A stretch of DNA of 64,000 nucleotides. It comes from Amphiura filiformis (taxonomy: Eukaryota > Echinodermata > Ophiuroidea > Amphilepidida > Amphiuridae). Positions 61,812-64,000 of this stretch are shown piece after piece. The first letter of the stretch is position 1. Every line of letters starts with the position of its first letter. Below the pieces are notes generated by a model that saw only the letters and a program-made list of their open reading frames with translations, had not been told where the DNA came from and searched no databases. The position numbers and the translations under genes were made by a program. Where the stretch lies: contig NC_092637.1 in NCBI RefSeq assembly GCF_039555335.1, forward strand, positions 40,140,526 through 40,204,525, written 5' to 3'.

Positions 61812-64000
61812 CAATGTGCTATTATTTTTGAGAAAAATGCAAAAATAGGCACAGAATTGGCCAGGGGTGTAATAGGCCTACCCACCGTTAGTGCTTATAA
61901 TTAAAGTAGGCTTTTTATTTATTTTTTTTTTTGGTATGGTTTATTTTATATGTTGTTTTAATGTGTAGTAATAGGCTTAAATGAAAAGGTGTTCGAATTA
62001 CCCCACTCTCCCTAACCATTTCATATGACGCATGGATGTATTCGTCGAAATAGGCGTAAACAATGACGCCACCTGATTAATTATTCATAGAGACGTTGAA
62101 CGGTTGGAATACATGATTACAAAAAATAACAACAATGATGGCCGAATTTACAAGTTGCTGTTGGCTATTTATTGCGGAAGTAAGTGAACAGTTTCTCGTT
62201 TGTTTTATTCACATGTTTATTGAATGATTGCCACATTCTACATTCATGATGATACTAGGCCTGTAAGCTGATAACAAAATAAGCATTCCAATTATTGTTT
62301 TGGTACGGTGACTTTACAAATGCTGCATGGCTTTCATTAAGCTTGCATTGTTAAGCTTAGTTTAATAGGGGTGGTGCAATAATTATGTGTACCCCTGGGG
62401 GGGTGAATTCTCAAAATGGTCTGCCAAAAATCGCTTGCCCCCCCCTTTGGCCGTGGCCAAAAATCTTTGCCCCCTTTTTTCGACGTGCCAAAAAAAACTT
62501 TGCCCCCCCCCCTTTGACGTGCCAAAAAATCTTCCCCCCCCCCTAGTTACAGTGAGTTACACATGCCCGATTTTGGGGAACCCGAATTTAAAACATTAAA
62601 TTGTCTTATCATATAATGCGAGCGCAGCGGCAGGAAATTTTGCATTATTTGAATGTGTTCCTAATGTTTTCCTACGCCTTTTTAGGGTGTAATATAGAAA
62701 CGGTACCCAAAATATCTGTGCCAAAAATTGCTTGCCCCCCCCTTCGACCTGCCAAAAATCGCTTGACGCCCCCTTTTGACATGCCAAAAAATCAGTGTTC
62801 GAAATAAGCATTTATCCTCTTGTCCAAAAATCACTGGGGACAACCATATTGAGATGTGCACTTATCCTCTGGACAACCACTATTTCTACTTCTTAAATAT
62901 GACACATTTTGGGGACAACCAAAATGTTTTGAGGACAAGCAGAATTGATAATTTAGTTGTCCTCAGGACAACCTTCATATTTTCCTTATTTCGGACACTG
63001 CAAAAAATGCTTGCCCCCCCTTCTGGCCTGCCAAAAATCTTTGCCCCCCCTATAATTCACCCCGGGGGTACACATAATTATTGCACCACCCCTTACCAAA
63101 AAATATTGTCGACGCGATAATAGTTCCTGCCTGCTTTCTAGGACTGCGGAATTCGGAACTCAGTCTTCAATGATAGTCAGTCTTTTGTGATGCGATCAAG
63201 CTAAATGAGTCTGATGTTGATCAAAATCAAAATTCAGTTTTCAATTTTAGGCTGCATTCGTGTGTCCCGGACTCACCAAAATGCAGTTCAGAGTCCAGAC
63301 CCCTTTTAAAATTTTCTGCAAGTTCAGGGGTCCCTGCAGACCCCCAGTTTTTCAATCCAACACTACCGCAGTAGGGTGAATCACAAAAAATGAAATTGGT
63401 ATTTTTCAACGGGACACCCCCTCATTTTGTTCATTTTGATAGTAAAATCATACCTACAAAATATGAAAAAAAATAAAAAAAGTTTAGGGTGTGCTTCCGG
63501 TCAATGAACTTTTGTACACAAAGTCAATGGGATTTATGAGCCATTTTCTTTACAAAAAAGCCATGTTAATTTTCCCTGATTGTGCTAAAAATATTTGATC
63601 ATAGTGTGAGTAATGTCCTTAAAATAAATGCTAAAGAAAATTGTAAAAATGTTAACCCGCTTTCCAGAAAATTACATTTTTGTGAAAACTGTTACATTTG
63701 GGGGCAAGGCAGTTGCTGGACAGCCAAAATATTATGGTACTTGGCTAATATAAAGTTGTGTTTATGGGGCTCTAGTTCTTTCTTTTTTTTTTAAATGTAT
63801 GTAGGTTTGTAACTGTAAATTATGTTATTCAAGTGTTGAATGTGTGTAGGTTTGTAATTTTATGTAAGTGTAGTGTAATGTTTAATGTGTAATCCAGTAG
63901 TAAATGTGTCTTAGCCACGCTAGCTCTTGTCACAAGTACCTTGCACAAGGTGTAGTTTTGAACTGGCCACTATCCAATGTTGTGACCCCAATTTATATAC
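61812..64000 (+). repeat. Recent duplication, unit 2 (runs off window)
   Basis: Partner of 57611-59798. Holds the second candidate signal exon (62135-62179), the second GGGTGGTGC element (62368-63092) and the left part of the Mutator-like element (from 63372, after CTACCGCAG). Confidence 0.95.

Overview
The window is animal (metazoan) genomic DNA: AT-rich, with split genes using GT/AG introns, dense small inverted-repeat DNA transposons, 5'-truncated LINEs, Helitrons and long simple repeats. The receptor types (LDL-receptor propeller, Ig/EGF/FN3 receptor, rhodopsin-like GPCR) and the marine-invertebrate style of the repeats suggest an invertebrate deuterostome, perhaps an echinoderm. That is inference; no species-diagnostic marker is present. 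No rRNA, tRNA or CRISPR was recognised.

Genes. (1) 5.6-8.2 kb, plus strand: a compact five-exon gene whose phases join into a 444-codon reading frame: signal peptide, EGF, six-bladed YWTD propeller, EGF, Thr/Pro linker, C-terminal hydrophobic tail. It is a miniature LDL-receptor-related protein with no LDL-A repeats and no cytoplasmic tail. (2) 8.9-10.5 kb, minus strand: pieces of a class A GPCR (TM1, TM3 with DRY, TM4-TM5 and loop 3), internally duplicated and lacking TM2, TM6 and TM7. (3) 17.1-45.8 kb, minus strand: a large single-pass receptor with two Ig-like exons, three EGF-like exons, seven FN3 modules, an RPTP-type membrane-proximal domain, a stalk, a TM exon and a short tyrosine-containing tail. 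Almost every junction is phase 1. The signal-peptide exon and any kinase or phosphatase domain were not found. A two-FN3 block was tandemly duplicated, and several lesions suggest decay. (4) A possible phase-1 signal-peptide exon at 57.9 kb, repeated at 62.1 kb.

Layout. 0-5.5 kb: repeats and non-coding DNA. 5.5-8.2: mini-LRP. 8.3-11.5: small transposons and GPCR remnant. 11.9-17.1: mobile elements and one copy of a duplicated intron segment. 17.1-45.8: receptor gene, with introns full of transposons. 46.7-54.2: a ~7 kb long-inverted-repeat element holding a Helitron that itself holds a LINE fragment and a TA-flanked transposon. 54.9-56.7: clustered GAGCGTG-family elements and a LINE 3' fragment. 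56.7-64.0: nested foldbacks, a Mutator-like element and a very recent duplication of about 4.2 kb period that runs off the window.

A notable property of the window is that its internal duplications preserve empty insertion sites, so several transposon families can be delimited to the base with their target-site duplications (ATTC, ATGT, CAGTTG, TA, TATA, CGTAG) without outside data.
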